A DNA stretch of 64,000 nucleotides from Isoperla grammatica. Lineage: Eukaryota > Arthropoda > Insecta > Plecoptera > Perlodidae. The stretch is taken from the NCBI GenBank assembly GCA_945910005.1, contig OX246743.1, forward strand, positions 45,046,736 to 45,110,735, given 5' to 3'. The position numbers and the translations under genes were made by a program. This document shows positions 1 through 12,635 of this stretch, piece after piece (position 1 is the stretch's first letter; each line of letters begins with the position of its first letter). The notes beneath the pieces were generated by a model that was given only the letters and a program-made list of their open reading frames with translations, had not been told where the DNA came from and ran no database searches.

Positions 1-166
1 GCTGACTCGGCCCGAGCGGCTGAGCCTCCGACCCGAGATCCTCGCCGTATTCAACGACGATACCTTCTTCATTCCGCTCGAGCGAGACAACGCCGAGCCG
101 ACCAATCGCCTGCGTCGCCTTTCTCGTTGTTCGCTCCGCAACCACATTTTCACTTTTCGGGTATGT
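1..166 (+). CDS. Possible partial exon at left window edge, unidentified product
   Basis: A G+C-rich stretch, unlike the A+T-rich DNA after it, is open in the frame starting at base 2 and reads roughly LTRPERLSLRPEILAVFND followed by DTFFIPLERDN and a basic tail. It ends at a plausible donor, CGG|gtatgt, near 166. The alternation of hydrophobic and charged residues looks like real protein, and the sharp drop in G+C after the donor fits an exon/intron border. Frame 1 is also open and the minus strand has an Arg-rich open frame, so strand and frame are not secure. I do not recognise the family. It could instead be a CpG-rich promoter or 5' UTR. Confidence 0.35.
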
Positions 167-170
167 CCTT

Positions 171-1870
171 TTCTACGCTTATTTGGGACAATCTACACTA
201 TCATATTACAATACTTCCGGAATATTGTAATAAAGAAATTGTTGAAATAAGAGGTACGGTATTCAACGTCACTCATTAACTAAAGTCATCGTAATATTTT
301 CTATTGGTAATAACAATATAAGTCCGCATATTAACATTTACGTAGGGTTTCTAAAATGCTTAAAGCTAAATCTAATGAAACAGAACAATTCACTTAAGTG
401 ACTGACTAACGGGAAGCAAAATGTCCTTGCTGTTTCAGGATGCAGTGGACCCTGAAAACAAAACAAAAACAAATGAATATTAGTAACAATATATTACAGG
501 AAGTACAGTATGCATGAATGTATGTCCAGTCAAGGTCATTGAAATTGATCGTTTTGCCCACCGAGTAGAAACTAGAGAGGAAATACATCGCAGAGCTATG
601 TTTACGGAGGTGACTCAAATCCCATTTTCACAAAGACTTTTAATGAACAATTCATTGCTCGCATGTGACTGGATCTCTTGGTAATTAAAGTACTTATCTA
701 CATTTTCTTCCATGTTGGTCGAATACGACAAGACAACTGAATATTTTTCAAAAAGCACAGTAGTTACCGATCCTCTACAATCAGTAAATACTACAAGACT
801 ATACTACTACCCCTCCAGTCTGCTGTAGGATACTAAAACCAACATTATTAATTTATGCTAGACAAGGATGTGTAAAATTAAAAATAACTGTTGCACATCG
901 TAGCATTCTTATTGGCTCGTGGGACATTTGTGACTTACATCCTAGTTGTGACGCACACAGCGTCATAGATACAAGCAAGCGGCAAATAACTTAGTAGGGA
1001 AAAACATATTTCATATTAATTCAAATGGTTGGTTCCGCTTTTCCCCCATAAAACTTTCGTTTGACATTTTGAAAAACAAGCGAATAAATTTTGAATGTAC
1101 CTCATTTAAATAGATTTGATTTGCATAACTGCTTTGCCTAATTTGCATAGATCTGTAATTCATTAAATGCCCGGAGCAAAGATCCTCTCATTTAACCTTG
1201 GGCATAAACAAATATACTGCTTTATAACATTTTGATTAGAATATATTTTGAATAGTAAGGTGTGATTTATGGTAGGCCTTTTATTTATTTACTATAGAAG
1301 CGAAAGCAATCGTAATACAAATTCGTCCGAATGGGGATCAAACCCACAACCCACATGGAATAAATGTACAGGTAGTTATGTACAAGACTGCCGTTAATAA
1401 ATACGACCATATGGCCAGTCTAGTTACAGTCACAACGGTAATTTTAATTAGTGGCACTTGTTCATACTACATTTGGTAAAACAAAAATATAAAATAATAA
1501 TAGTAATAGTAAATTTAACAAAAATAATAATAATATATTGGGATAGCCAACCCAATATACCCCTTACATAAGTATTACCATTGAGTTTGTTACTACCCTA
1601 ACAAACTCAATGGTATTACCATTGTGGGTGACCCTACCTACGCCACTGGATATAAGTTGACTTTAGGCATTGTGGTCTTGCAAGGCTTCATTGAGTGTGA
1701 AAAGCTTGACTTTTCCCCTCAATGTTATTGCAAGAGTGAACTAAGGTGGCTCGAACTCTCTCAATCAATACAGCTAAGCCAGCTTACAGGTAAACCAATG
1801 GCAATAGGCCTACAACATTGTATTGTCTGTCCCATCCGACCGGCAGCCGAGCCAAACAAGTAGCCATTCA
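171..1870. other. Gene-free A+T-rich stretch with small palindromes
   Basis: No supportable gene. Open frames here are under 85 codons with no conserved pattern. Around 1540-1620 there are two short palindromes, one with perfect 15-bp arms. Confidence 0.6.
1578..1613. repeat. Perfect 15-bp inverted repeat
   Basis: The arms at 1578-1592 and 1599-1613 (CCATTGAGTTTGTTA and its reverse complement) are separated by 6 bases. A second weaker palindrome built on ATATTGGG/CCCAATAT lies just before it (about 1535-1560). A similar hairpin, CATTGGGTTTGA/TCAAACCCAATG, sits in another repeat copy at 12653-12692. These are probably parts of the same mobile repeat family. Confidence 0.7.
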
Positions 1871-1873
1871 CAC

Positions 1874-2040
1874 AGGTGGCTCGGTAGTCAAACCACGCGA
1901 GACTAATTCGAGAGGTCGTTGGTTCGAATCTGCCCACCGGCAATCCTGACTGAAATGTTTTCCCCCAGGTTCTATTCAGCAGTAAGGCACAGCCATCGGA
2001 CATTCCTTACAAACACCTGAATAGGGACAATCAGATAAAA
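1874..2040 (+). mobile_element. tRNA-derived SINE, copy 1
   Basis: The element has a tRNA-like head with an A-box-like GTGGCTCGGTAGTCAAA near 1876 and a B box GGTTCGAATCT at 1921-1931. A shared body follows (CAATCCTGACTGAAATGTTT) and the 3' part resembles CCTTACAAACACC. The same order and sequence recur at 8795-8984 (minus) and 30672-30870 (plus), which defines a family. The tRNA head suggests a pol III promoter; there is no coding capacity. Confidence 0.65.
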
Positions 2041-2059
2041 TTGATGTCCGACGCACGAC

Positions 2060-3260
2060 AGGGATTCCTACGAAAAAAACATCACATTATGGAATAGTGA
2101 TCTGCGTTCTCGAATCCACAACAATCTTATCTGAATTAAGAATAAAATTGTACACGCCAATCAGATGCTAAGTTGTGTCGTATCGTGTCTGAGGAAGGCA
2201 ACAAGGGGACCGAATTTGCAATTGTGCGTGTTTTGCGCGCTATTTATTTGACGCACTACTAAAACTACAATTACTTATGTCTGTCTGTTTATTCGTTTTA
2301 TTTATTATTATCCTAATTTATTTCAAAATAGATGTGAGTTGAACTAAAATAAAACCGTAACTGATAAACGCGCACATCGTTGCGATTGGCCTCGTTGTGT
2401 GCGGCACGCGAGATGTGTGCGAGATAGAACGACCGTCATCCCATTGAATGTTCATTTGCTTTGCGGAGTATTACGTAACGTGCGTGTGTGTGATTCCCTT
2501 TTGACGTTTACATAACACGACGTTACTCCGCCAAACTTACGGAGTTTAAATAACATACAAGAACACGGTGCAAAATAGTCTTTTTAGAACATTTTACGAG
2601 TAACCTAGCCTCGGGTGTCTTCCAACAAACTCAAAAACACATAAAATGTGTCCATAAAAGCAAACTGGAAAACATTCCGTCAATGTATATATAAAATACC
2701 AGTAGGATGCATTATTATTTCGTGGTATTGTTCGCATCAAAAACGTATCCCTACAAAAATATCAAAACAGCGGGAGCGAAGACCATTGTCGATACGTTAT
2801 CGGAACGAACCGAACGTAAATAAACGAGAAAACAAGAAAGACGAAGGTTTGTAATGAACAATTCGTCGACAATTTCGGAAGAATGTTTGTAGCCGGTGCG
2901 CTAGCTAGCTTCGTCCTTCAGCGGGCAGGCCGTCTAGCAAAGAACACCAAGGCTATTCTCGTCCTATGTACAACCATGCCCAAATGTCTGTCAACCCTTT
3001 GCATAACAACAAAGCGGACCACGTGTTTCGGCCCGGCTGTTTTACCGCCATTTACTAGCGGTAGCGCTCGAGGATGAGCGAGCACTATCGTTGGATTGAA
3101 TCACCACTAAATTAGCCGCGTTTACAACGCAAGAGGATGAGTTCTTGTGTTTACATTCTTCTCAGCGAGTTTCAGGGGGGCAGGGGAGGCGAATGCCCCC
3201 TCCGCCTCATACGTACGGCGCCCCCTTAGTCTGAATTCCTCCACCCCTAAGTCCTAAATA
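2060..3260. other. Intergenic, nothing supported
   Basis: I see no exon-like or conserved coding pattern. Short G-rich runs occur near 3174-3190. Small open frames at 2648-2854 and 2883-3077 are not credible genes. Confidence 0.5.
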
Positions 3261-3266
3261 CGCCAA

Positions 3267-3371
3267 TATGCCAAACAAGCAAAATATTTAAAAATTAAAT
3301 ATTCTAATTTTTATGTTGTTGTTGTATGCCAAACAAGCAAAATATTTAAAAATTAAATATTCTAATTTTTA
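3267..3371. repeat. 58-bp tandem duplication
   Basis: The block beginning TATGCCAAACAAGC occurs at 3267 and again at 3325 and is identical over about 46 bases, linked by a short GTT repeat. The identity implies a recent duplication of A+T-rich DNA. Confidence 0.85.
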
Positions 3372-4590
3372 TCAAAAAACAAATTTATCGTAACATATAG
3401 TAAAGAAAACGTACTATGTACTTGGTTCATTAGGGATGATTTACCACCTTCGGTTGGTTATCTGAGACAGTGGGCGCGATCAATGACGCTTGTGTACGCT
3501 ACTCAGCAGAAGAATACATTTATGAAGGTGTGAAAGAATACCACGGATCTATTGATTTTTGTCGGAAAACAGAGTGCATGATTCCACAAGACTGATTTTG
3601 AATGTCCCTCTAAGGATACGATTCTGTCCTTTACATCTGTGTCGTAACCTGACCATATGGGCGACCAGCGTATCGAGTCAGTCCAAGTGTCAAATTTGAC
3701 ACCTGCTGCGTTGCTTTAATACAACAACCGCGCGCGCAGGTGGCTTTGGCGGTTGATATCGGGAGATCGGCACACATATTAGAACGATGGCAAATTCAAA
3801 TTTATTACTTTGTTTTCACGTTGACTACACATTCCTTCCAACTATACACGTCACGACCGGAAGAGTCGTCCCAATATTTCCTTCTTCACGCGTCGCTGTA
3901 AAGCACCATCGTCCACGTCTTACTTATTTGAGATGTACGCGCAACAATCCTCAATGCTTAGACTGAATATGATATTTTCCAATGTCGTGCGTCTATCGTA
4001 TAATTTTGTAATGTTGGTAATTGTTGCAGTCGAACAAACGTTCGGCCTTTTCGGGCCTAGTTTGTTGATTGGTGTGTGAACTTACGTAGGTAGGCCTACA
4101 TTTCAAACTATTTTTTTCTAGACAAATCAAACCTATGCCTACCTCAACGGTTGAAGAATCACCACCGTGACCGTGAGTCGCTCAACGCATTAGCGTTACA
4201 TAATCATGGTTACGTGCGCGCTTGTTCAAGAATAATATATCACATGGATGGGTAGTGTTTCACTGTACAAAGCGCGTTCAACGGTTGAACTGATGAAACC
4301 TATGCATGCTCAACGTTGGTGCCTTTGCCACTTCGAACGACAGGCAGAGCTGCACTTCCATCCCGGGGCCAAACGGGGGAGTAGATTGGGGCAAAGAGAC
4401 AATGATTGAACCGTTGTTTCAAGCTGGCGAGCAAATTGTTCGTTTATTGATTAAAATGTATCGACGAAATTACCACAAACATTATTTTCTTATAAAATTT
4501 GCATATCTGAAGAGAGAGAGGCTGCGTCAAGGTCAAGCGAATGCAACGAGCAAGTGACCAAAGTTAAAAAACAAAAAACATTTCACCAGT
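3372..4590. other. Intergenic, nothing supported
   Basis: No convincing exon, RNA gene or transposon ends. A TAGGCCTAC motif occurs near 4091. The open frame at 4306-4557 has no recognisable domain. Confidence 0.5.
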
Positions 4591-4591
4591 A

Positions 4592-4710
4592 AACGCCTCA
4601 TTCGCGGCGTTTATTCCAGCCTTCTGATTGGCTAAGAAACTCATTCGCGGCGTTCGCCAATGATCGTGCGTATTCCAGCCTTCTGATTGGCTAAGAAACT
4701 CATTCGCGTG
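4592..4710. repeat. 59-bp tandem duplication
   Basis: ATTCCAGCCTTCTGATTGGC and the following CTAAGAAACTCATTCGCG recur with a 59-base period (ATTCC at 4613 and 4672). The GATTGGCT motif is common in the MITEs of this window, so this may be a duplicated MITE fragment. Confidence 0.75.
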
Positions 4711-4732
4711 CATGAAAACCAGACTGAAATGC

Positions 4733-4754
4733 GGGGGGAGGGGGGGGGGGGGGG
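4733..4754. repeat. Poly-G tract
   Basis: A nearly pure G run. Similar G/C homopolymers occur at 5183-5200, 7072-7084, 39691-39708, 43983-44003, 44599-44627, 45103-45120, 49949-49962, 50034-50063 and 63022-63037. Confidence 0.9.
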
Positions 4755-4759
4755 ATAGA

Positions 4760-6510
4760 AGGACCTCATTTGTTCGCCTCTTACGATAGGCAGAGTCGAG
4801 CCCGGCGAGTGAGTCAACAAACGGACCAATCCACCGTCGCGATTAGTCCCGTTGCGTGCGTACTATATATATATATAACGGTGTGAGTGTCCTTACGCCA
4901 CTGGAACTGCCGCACTCTGCTGCTCAAATATTCTCTGCTCAACTAACACACACATACACAGCAATGAACTACATACGGTATATCGATTCATTCAGTCCCA
5001 ACTCCCAACACTTTCCTTCAAGCGCCGACCTAGCCTGGAAACTCATCAACAACAGTCTACAGACAAACTGGGTTATCAACATGGTTTTACTATTCGTTCA
5101 TATAGATACTTGGTTCTCAAAGTTAGAAATATACTGTATATTATACTCCTTAAGTGATTTTAGTGTGTGGGGGGAAGAGGAACGGGGGGGGGGGGGGGGG
5201 CTCCAATAATTTTTTTTCTTAGGAAATCTGCTCATGGGCAACTTCCCGGTGACTGTAATACGCACGTATAGTCATTTGGATAGTGTCAGTAGGCCTATTC
5301 AATCCGAGCATCCACGATTGAATTTTCATTTTCAATGCGTCAGTTTTAAGGGTTAGAAATCTCTTTGCTTTGCGCGGGGTTATGAACAGTTCTAAGAACG
5401 GACTCACACGAGATACGAAGCAATCAGTAGAAACATAGAGGTGAAGTCTTGGCGAATTTCCTTGGCACCGACGCTTCGTTTAAACAGTTACAGACTAAAA
5501 AATACTTTTTCTGCCCACTGTGACCAAAAGGTCATAGTCAAAACAAGTTGCTAGGTATATATTTATATTTGGTTTATTTGGTAATGGTTGCAGGAAAAGT
5601 AAAATTATAGTTGTTTTTCGCTTTAAGATCATTTACTATTTTTTATTACTTTACGCGGTTTTACTGTTAGAAATTCTAACATGTATTTTTTAAACAAATT
5701 TGTTCTTAAAATCCCTTTACCAAATAGGTACGAAAACTGTTGAACATATTTCCACAATTCATTTTGTAAAAGGAATATTAGACCATAAAATTCGCCCGAG
5801 CGTTTTACATGCACGCCGGGCATACGAGTGATCAATACACAGTATTAACCTTGGGATTCAAGAAATCATTACAACTAAAACATCAACAATACAAAGCAAT
5901 ACGTGATTGGCGGTAGAACCGCTAAATATACATAACTAATCACATCTTCGCAGTCGTAATATGAGTTTTTTTTTTTTTATTAAGAAAAAACATCACTGAC
6001 AATTGGAAAACCATTTACCGTCATTCCCAGAAATAAAAAAATCGTCTCCGACGTAACAAAAATCTTAAAATTTCGAACCCATCTGATTCACATTAAAAAA
6101 TAAAAATACATTTACAAATGATGAATTTTAATGCGCTGCCTATTCACATTCACTTGCATTTTTACATAAAACTGATTTACAAGATTAATGATAAATCGCA
6201 GTCCCGGCGTTTTCATCATAATCGTACATCAGTATTATAAATAAATACACAAACAAGCTGATTCTCTTTTAGACTTTTATTTTACAGAGAGTAAAACCTG
6301 TTTAATAAAACTTTACAGGATGGGAAAAAAGTTCTATCATTCGCTCAAGGTCATAACTAGAGACATATTTTAACGTCAATTTGTATTGTACTTCGCTGCC
6401 AGTCGAGTAAGAACTAAGAGGAACGAAAATTGATTGAAACCTAATATACTGATAACGAGGATTTAAATAAGATCTTGTATCAAAAGCTCACAGCAAACTA
6501 ACTATATGGT
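4760..6510. other. Intergenic, nothing supported
   Basis: No exon with acceptable borders and no recognisable protein pattern. It holds a poly-G run at 5183-5200 and short (TA)n at about 4865-4876. Confidence 0.5.
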
Positions 6511-6512
6511 AG

Positions 6513-6850
6513 TAAAGAAGTAGGCGAAGCATGAACACCGGTGATCACGGGAGAATACCAAAGTTCACAAGCCTCTACGTCGGTACATAACATTCAAACA
6601 TGAAGCATGATTTTACATTAAATAACGCACAGAACACCCCTACTAGAAATAGCACAACTATAGTAGCCTGTAGTAAATAGTAAAGTAGTATAGTCAACTT
6701 GAAAAGCGGTGTTTACGATGGGAGGACATCAAAGCCCACAGCCTTTATGTACCGGTACATAACTTTCAATTCAAACATAACTAGAGAACGCGTCCGCATG
6801 ATACCGCCGCACTACAGTAGCCTGTAGTAAATAGCAGAGTAGTGTAGTAA
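6513..6850. repeat. Degenerate ~190-bp tandem repeat
   Basis: Two diverged copies share the order CCGGTGWTYACGRKGGGAG, then 'GTACATAACWTTCAAACAT', then TAGCCTGTAGTAAATAG. Copy 1 runs from about 6513 and copy 2 from about 6700. The copies differ at many bases, so the duplication is old. No coding capacity is seen. Confidence 0.55.
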
Positions 6851-7062
6851 AGCGAAGACGACGACGACTCACCGTAAAGAAGACTTGCACGCACACGCAC
6901 GCACGCACAAAGCACACAAGTATCGGCGACGAGTTGCGCGGGTTATGTTTACACTTTCGTCGTGGTTTTATGTAATAACGGGGGAATTTTTAGACCCATC
7001 GTTACGTCCCCCGCAGTTCCTTGGAACCACCACCGATATTAATCAATACACAACCCGGCGAG

Positions 7063-7108
7063 TGACGTCAGACCCCCCCCCCCCTCCCACGCGGTGGTAT
7101 ATCACGTG
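7063..7108. promoter_or_regulatory. CRE and E-box palindromes flanking a C run
   Basis: A perfect CRE (TGACGTCA, 7063-7070) and a perfect E-box (CACGTG, 7103-7108) lie either side of a poly-C/CCTCCC run, with a GGTATAT stretch between. This resembles a core promoter, but no recognised gene starts next to it on either strand. Confidence 0.3.
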
Positions 7109-7109
7109 A

Positions 7110-8790
7110 CCGGGGAGCCAAGGGTTGGCGAGAATTACATCATCCAACCACACAGAAAGTAGAGTGAGTGTGCTCAGATCAGCGTTCGCTCAGCCACCAA
7201 CGTTGTTTATCAATGAGCGTTGAGGGGTTCTGTTGTGATCGGAGGGGGCAGTGCACCCCCCAACCCCTGGTTATTTTCATTAAACGCTCGGGAAAACGAC
7301 TTTATTTGAAGATGCTCAAAATCTTGGCACATTGGGCAACAAGTATTTTTTTTTCTGCTAGGTAGCTATAATACCCATAGCCCCCTACTTACTTGGCTTC
7401 AATGGGGTTCGCGCGCGCTTTTTTTCCTTACCATGTAAACTCCAAAGGACCACGAATTTCAAAGACAATCTCGTCCTTTGAGGCATTTGAAAGGAACATT
7501 AGGTGTATTCATTCGTAAGGATGCAAACCTTGAATAATACAAAAAGAGTTTTTAGGGTGATTATGCTCTCTCCAACAAAAATTATACTAAACACAATTTA
7601 TTTATTCTATCTCAACCATGAATGAGATTGCAATGAATATGATACGGCAATCTTCTTGGAAAACATCGAGTAAAAGGTACAAAAATCAGTCACACATCGC
7701 CGGGGTCGTCATAAGGGGAATCCACTTCGGTGGTTTAGGGGTCGACATTTTGTGGGCGTTCAGGTTGTATCAATGAGGATGAGCAGAGAGGCACAAACAA
7801 CGATGAACGAGCAAACTGACGATCAAAGAGACGCACGAGAGCCCTCTTTACTGGGATCGGTCACCTCGAGGAGAAACCCAGTACACAATGATTCTACAAG
7901 ACTTGAGCCATAACACAATCGGTACTGAGGCCTCAATAGGTTTCTAGGTTTGTTAAGACAAGCTTTCATCCATGCCTTACGCGGGATTCGAACCCACGTC
8001 CCTACGCACACATAACTCGCTCCTGTTGCACACGTACAGAATCAGTCGATCAATCCGAGCGGTGTTTGTATACTTTTCAACGCGAGCAACAAGAGAGTCA
8101 AGATTGACGGTGGCTGGTATCGATCCTGGTACCTGTGCACCTGAATGCGTGTCATGAGGGGCCCCTCTTCACTGGTACCGCGCGCTGTTTGTAAGAAAAC
8201 CCAACTTGTTTCTCGAGTTCCAATTGCGTGCATCATGGGTATACATGATTTTGATAACTTGACTGTGAATAGAGGGATGCTGCTTTATTGTCCGCTATGT
8301 TTTACAAGCATAGCAGAGGGTTACTTCTTATCATTTCGTTTGTTTATCTTATTTGTATCTTTCATTCGTTGTGTTGTTTGTTAAATAATGTTGTATTAGT
8401 GTATTTTATTATATCCATTGTGGTTCTGGACTTTAACTAGGTATACCTTGTTTTGAATAAAATAATAAAAATAAAGATAATTCACTGTTTTCTTATTGGC
8501 CGGCCGGTATAATGTAACAACGTACGGCCTTCGCGCCTTTATGCGGCAAGTGTTGGCGGGACCGTCCTAGACCTTACACTTGAACAGAGTGTACACATAC
8601 ACACACACACACAATCCATAATATGGTAGTGTGAGTGTGTGTGTGACCTTGCGGGGACTAGGTAGAGCAGAGTGGACGTCGCCTCCAACGACTGACTGGA
8701 CTGTCGCGGGCTTTGGTTTTACACATCGCCGGGGTCTGCTTGAAGGATTAGGGTGCACACCAGCTTCACCTGATGTAGGCCTACCCCTCT
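7110..8790. other. Intergenic with tRNA-like SINE remnants
   Basis: Two B-box-like sequences in reverse orientation, GGGATTCGAACCC near 7981-7993 and GGTATCGATCCTGG near 8115, suggest old tRNA-derived SINE fragments. A (CA)n run lies at about 8596-8613. No gene is supported. Confidence 0.4.
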
Positions 8791-8794
8791 TCAG

Positions 8795-8984
8795 GTGACT
8801 AACGAACTAGGTATGTAAGGGTGTTTGGATAGTAGGACTCAATCCCGGCATTCGCCATTACGACTGAAGAAAACCTCGGGAAAACCTTCAGTCAAGATTG
8901 CCGCTGGCCGGTATTGAACCGGCGATCTCCCGAATTAGAGTCTCGTGCGTCTTACCACTGAGCTACCTCTCTATCGGTGAAACT
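8795..8984 (-). mobile_element. tRNA-derived SINE, copy 2
   Basis: Read on the minus strand, the A box TAGCTCAGTGGTAAGACG (8949-8966) and B box GGTTCAATACC (8910-8920) are followed by the body CAATCTTGACTGAAGG and a TCCAAACACCCT end near 8825. It is the best preserved tRNA head of the three copies. It is not a functional tRNA gene, because the acceptor stem does not close and the family tail follows. Confidence 0.7.
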
Positions 8985-9039
8985 GAAAGATCGAGTATAT
9001 CGTGTTCAAAGAGGTCCATGAGAAGAAATGAATGGGAAA

Positions 9040-10860
9040 CGTGAACAAGACATGATAATGATGATGATTGATGATGATGATGAAGGGGATGATCAAATAG
9101 ATGGACTCAGCGGCCACCACGAGGGACCCACGTGACCGATAGCTTACAGTGGGACATTTCTCACACGCAAATTGTGACCATCGATGGAAAAACTATCAGC
9201 AAACAAAGAAGAGATCGTATTCTCAGGTAAACGTACTGTTTACGATTTGGCCATCCAAAATAAGAATAAATTGAAACTTTTCGCAATCCCTTCAAGTCGT
9301 GAATGAATGGAAAAACCGCTGAAACCCATCTATTGCTCAATAAAACCAAAACCTGTAAATAAAAATAATAACCACATTTTCGCGGACCCCTGGGGTACCT
9401 GCAGAATGTCAAGGTTGTCACCGGTGCCCCAGGTCAGCACAGTACGAGACAAGCCTGAGTGTTGTCACCCACCATACCGGTCCTTGGGGTCAACCTCACG
9501 GTCAAAAGGTCACCCATTTGAATTAATCGCGCACATAATTTCTGCCGACTGGAGTGGACGAGCCCACCTTAGCGGGTCGCTGGTTGGACAGCGCGTGGTG
9601 AGGGTAAATCAAGTTGCGCCATCTAAGAATCTGCGCAGGTTGGAACGTAAGGGGTCAAAATACTCCGTCGTAGTACGCGTGGTACCGTAATCTCGCACGC
9701 GCCCTAAATTCATAAATACATAATAACACAAATAGGGGTGAGCGCTGGGAGGTCTCACGAGGGTTCCACTAGGGGAAGAAAAATCAGTTTGACAGTTGTC
9801 GGAGTTGTGTTAGACAACAAACACAACAATAAAACTACTTCCGTCAAACTAAGTGATCAATCACAACGTAAAAGCCGTGCGCTGTGTTTAAATTTTTGTA
9901 TTTAATTTGTGTTTGTTGTAGGCCTATTTCTATTTACTCCAACAGATTTTTTTCAGCCCTCCAGAAAAAACAAATAACGCATTCAAATTGTATTAATACT
10001 ATTGTAAAGAAAGATATTTTATAGTTTGCAACACCTTTGCAATTGTGGTTAGGCCTAATTTTCTTTTGGAGGAGACTTCGACGATCAAGGATAGGCCTAC
10101 TGAACTTACCATTCAAAGTTTACGAAATAGCGGATGTTCAGTGTTTTCTTTGTAAAAAAAAACGAGTATACAAAGTGCGAGTAAAATGGGTCTTTTCAAA
10201 TGACTGACAAGGGACAAGGGTTGACGAGGGTCAGTGTGAATGCGGTCAAATACTACGTCGCGTCGTAGTACGCACAGTACCGTAAAACTATTTGCAAGGT
10301 CAGCTAAGGGTTTACTCCACAATACGTCAACAAAGGGAAGCGAGGTAGTAAATATTTCAAGAGGATTGACTTCAGAACCCGTAGCCCCATCCCACGCAAG
10401 GCGGACTAATTGTTTTACGCGTGCCTTTTCTCATACAAAAACCAACTCCTTAGCAATCACAAGCGCTCGGCTCCAAGGATCAAAATACTTTAAAACAAGT
10501 ATTCATTGGATGACACCAAGAAGGGTGAGAGGCGGGGGTCAGAGGCGCTACAAAATGCTCGGTAGTGGGCAGTATGTACCCCTCTCCCCTCCCCACAACC
10601 AAACAAATCAATCTCTTATATTTTGTCCTAAGCATCAACGTGCACATAACCAGGTAGACGGGGCGGGGGGGATGCGAGGGATTGTAAGTCCAGAACGGGC
10701 ATGGTATGCGCTGTAGGCCTACATCGTCCTGAACCAATATTTGTATCTTGTACAAGTCGAATGGTTAATAAACATATTATTATTATTACTACTGTAGGCC
10801 TAATCGTTGATATGTGTTCGATGTGTACATGAAATAATTATAAATACACGACGTCATTAA
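9040..10860. other. Intergenic with a (GAT)n run and a diverged direct repeat
   Basis: A (GAT)n-like microsatellite is at about 9055-9085. A sequence GTCAAAATACTCCGTCGTAG at about 9655 recurs diverged near 10247 (GTCAAATACTACGTCG, then CGTAGTACGC and AGTACCGTAA). The 127- and 158-codon open frames here show no domain and are probably chance. Confidence 0.45.
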
Positions 10861-10863
10861 TTT

Positions 10864-11374
10864 GGTAATTGTAAACGTACGGCAGCAAGTCATTTTTAAC
10901 ACGTTTTCCCGATTGCTTCATGGGTTTCCTCATGTCTATGTGTGATTTACATTTTATTGTGACAGTAAAAATGTGTTGTTTCAAGTTAACTTTTGATTGA
11001 AATAGTGGGGGTCTGGGGGGCGATAGCCCCACAGGGAAAAATAAATAACACCTTCAAATTGCATCAATACCTACTACATGATTGCAATGAATGGACAACT
11101 CAACTGCAATGAATTGCAACTCTGTCAACTGGCAAAAGTAAACGACAGCGTGTCATTTGAAAATACCCATTCATAGCAATCATAGTGTTGAAACAATTAG
11201 AAGGTGTTATTTATTTTCTCCTGGGGGTTCGCCCCCCAGACCCCCACTGTTTTAACCAAAAGTTGCTCACAACACTAGTGTAATAAAATGTAAATTACAC
11301 GTACACACGAGGAAACCCATCAGAGAATCGAGAAAATGTGAGTACAAAATTACATGCTGTCTGGTACAATTACC
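10864..11374. mobile_element. Large foldback element (~230-bp arms)
   Basis: The left arm, 10864-11094, is an imperfect reverse complement of the right arm, 11167-11374, with a spacer near 72 bases. Landmarks in order on the left arm are GGTAATTGTA, ATGGGTTTCCTC, ATTTACATTTTATT, GTGGGGGTCTGGGGGGCGA, AAATAAATAACACCTT and ATGATTGCAATGAATGG. Each recurs in reverse order and orientation on the right. Arms look roughly 75-80% identical by eye. No open frame of note. A transcript would form a long hairpin. Confidence 0.8.
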
Positions 11375-12630
11375 CCAGAACCAATTTGTGTTTTTGAAAA
11401 AGTTTCACTCACTAGATCTACAACCAAAACATACAGGTACATAGCAAAACATACAGGTACATAGCATAAACATACAGGTACAGGTACATAGCATAAGCAA
11501 GCAAGCAAGCTTTTACTTCCAAACTAGGCCTGCTACAAAGTGAACCAAACTGTGACAAGTAGGCCTAGGCCCTAGTGTTTCGCCACAGTTAATAGTACAC
11601 ATACGAGATTTCCTGGGATATTGTTCTATGCCTAACAGGCTGTACCTAGTGCAACTGCAGTGCATAGGGCCTAGGGCTAGGCTACCGGTAGCATTGGGTT
11701 TGAAGTTAGCCAGTAGACTGGGCATGACTAGCCTAAGCCTACACGAGGCATAGGCCATGCCTGTTAGTTTACCTCTAAAAGTGCGTCTCTATTTATGCGC
11801 GAAAATGATATTTATTGAGTCCCGAAAACATAATAACGTGTGCCAACAGTGTATAAGGCATGGTTTAAATCCATTCGAAATTCGATTTGAAATTTAAATC
11901 TACTGTAGGCGGCTATTACATAAGTCGCTTGACTGCCAATCAAATTTCAAGGAGTTGTTTGAAACTGCAGCGGGTTCCCTGTAGATTCCAAAGCGCACCA
12001 ATGACAACTGAATTACTCTAACATTAAAATGTCTCTTTCTAGCTTAGAAGCGAATAAAACAACCAAAGGATAATGATAATAAACACATCGTATAATTACC
12101 CGATGAAGAAGAATGCCAGACGACGTTCCCACCTTTCGTTTTGCTAGGAATATGTTTTAAAGTAGAAGATCTCAGTGGCGCACTTCGATCATCTCACTAC
12201 CAAACAATATGGCGATTTACGAGTGCACACGAAGATTGCCGAACCAAGACGAAAGGCTACAAAAATAAATCAAAACACTTGTTACATATTAGGAAGTAGT
12301 GTTTATAAAAACTAATACATATTTGAAATTAGTTCTTATTGTTTGTTTGTTTAGGATCTATCTTATAGTTAAAACAATATCTGTAGATATTCGGCGTTCA
12401 ATAACCAACCTGGTATTTAAAACGTGAACTGTTACGCCGCCATCTATCGGCAATTATGGCAACTAACATCAATCCAGTTACAGTAGATTAGAACAGTAGA
12501 CTGTATATCCCAAAATGTAAATAGTTGTTTCAGCCTTTCTATTTTTCAATTATTATTATAATTATTATGTCCACGGCACCGTGATGAAGGATCTACCCTC
12601 CACCCAACACACACAGGGTCGTGCTTTGAT
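11375..12630. other. Intergenic, dense in TAGGCCTA-type motifs
   Basis: A short repeat of CATACAGGTACATAGCA occurs at about 11431-11490. The 11520-11760 stretch is dense in TAGGCCTA/GGCCTAGG motifs. No gene is supported. Confidence 0.5.
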
Positions 12631-12635
12631 GATCA

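Noticed and set aside
7823..8236. Possible tRNA genes with B-box-like GATTCGAACCC
   Set aside because: Only the B box is convincing; no cloverleaf could be drawn by eye. Probably SINE remnants.
9307..9690. 127-codon plus-strand frame
   Set aside because: No domain, no splice signals, no upstream promoter features; lies in repeat-like DNA.
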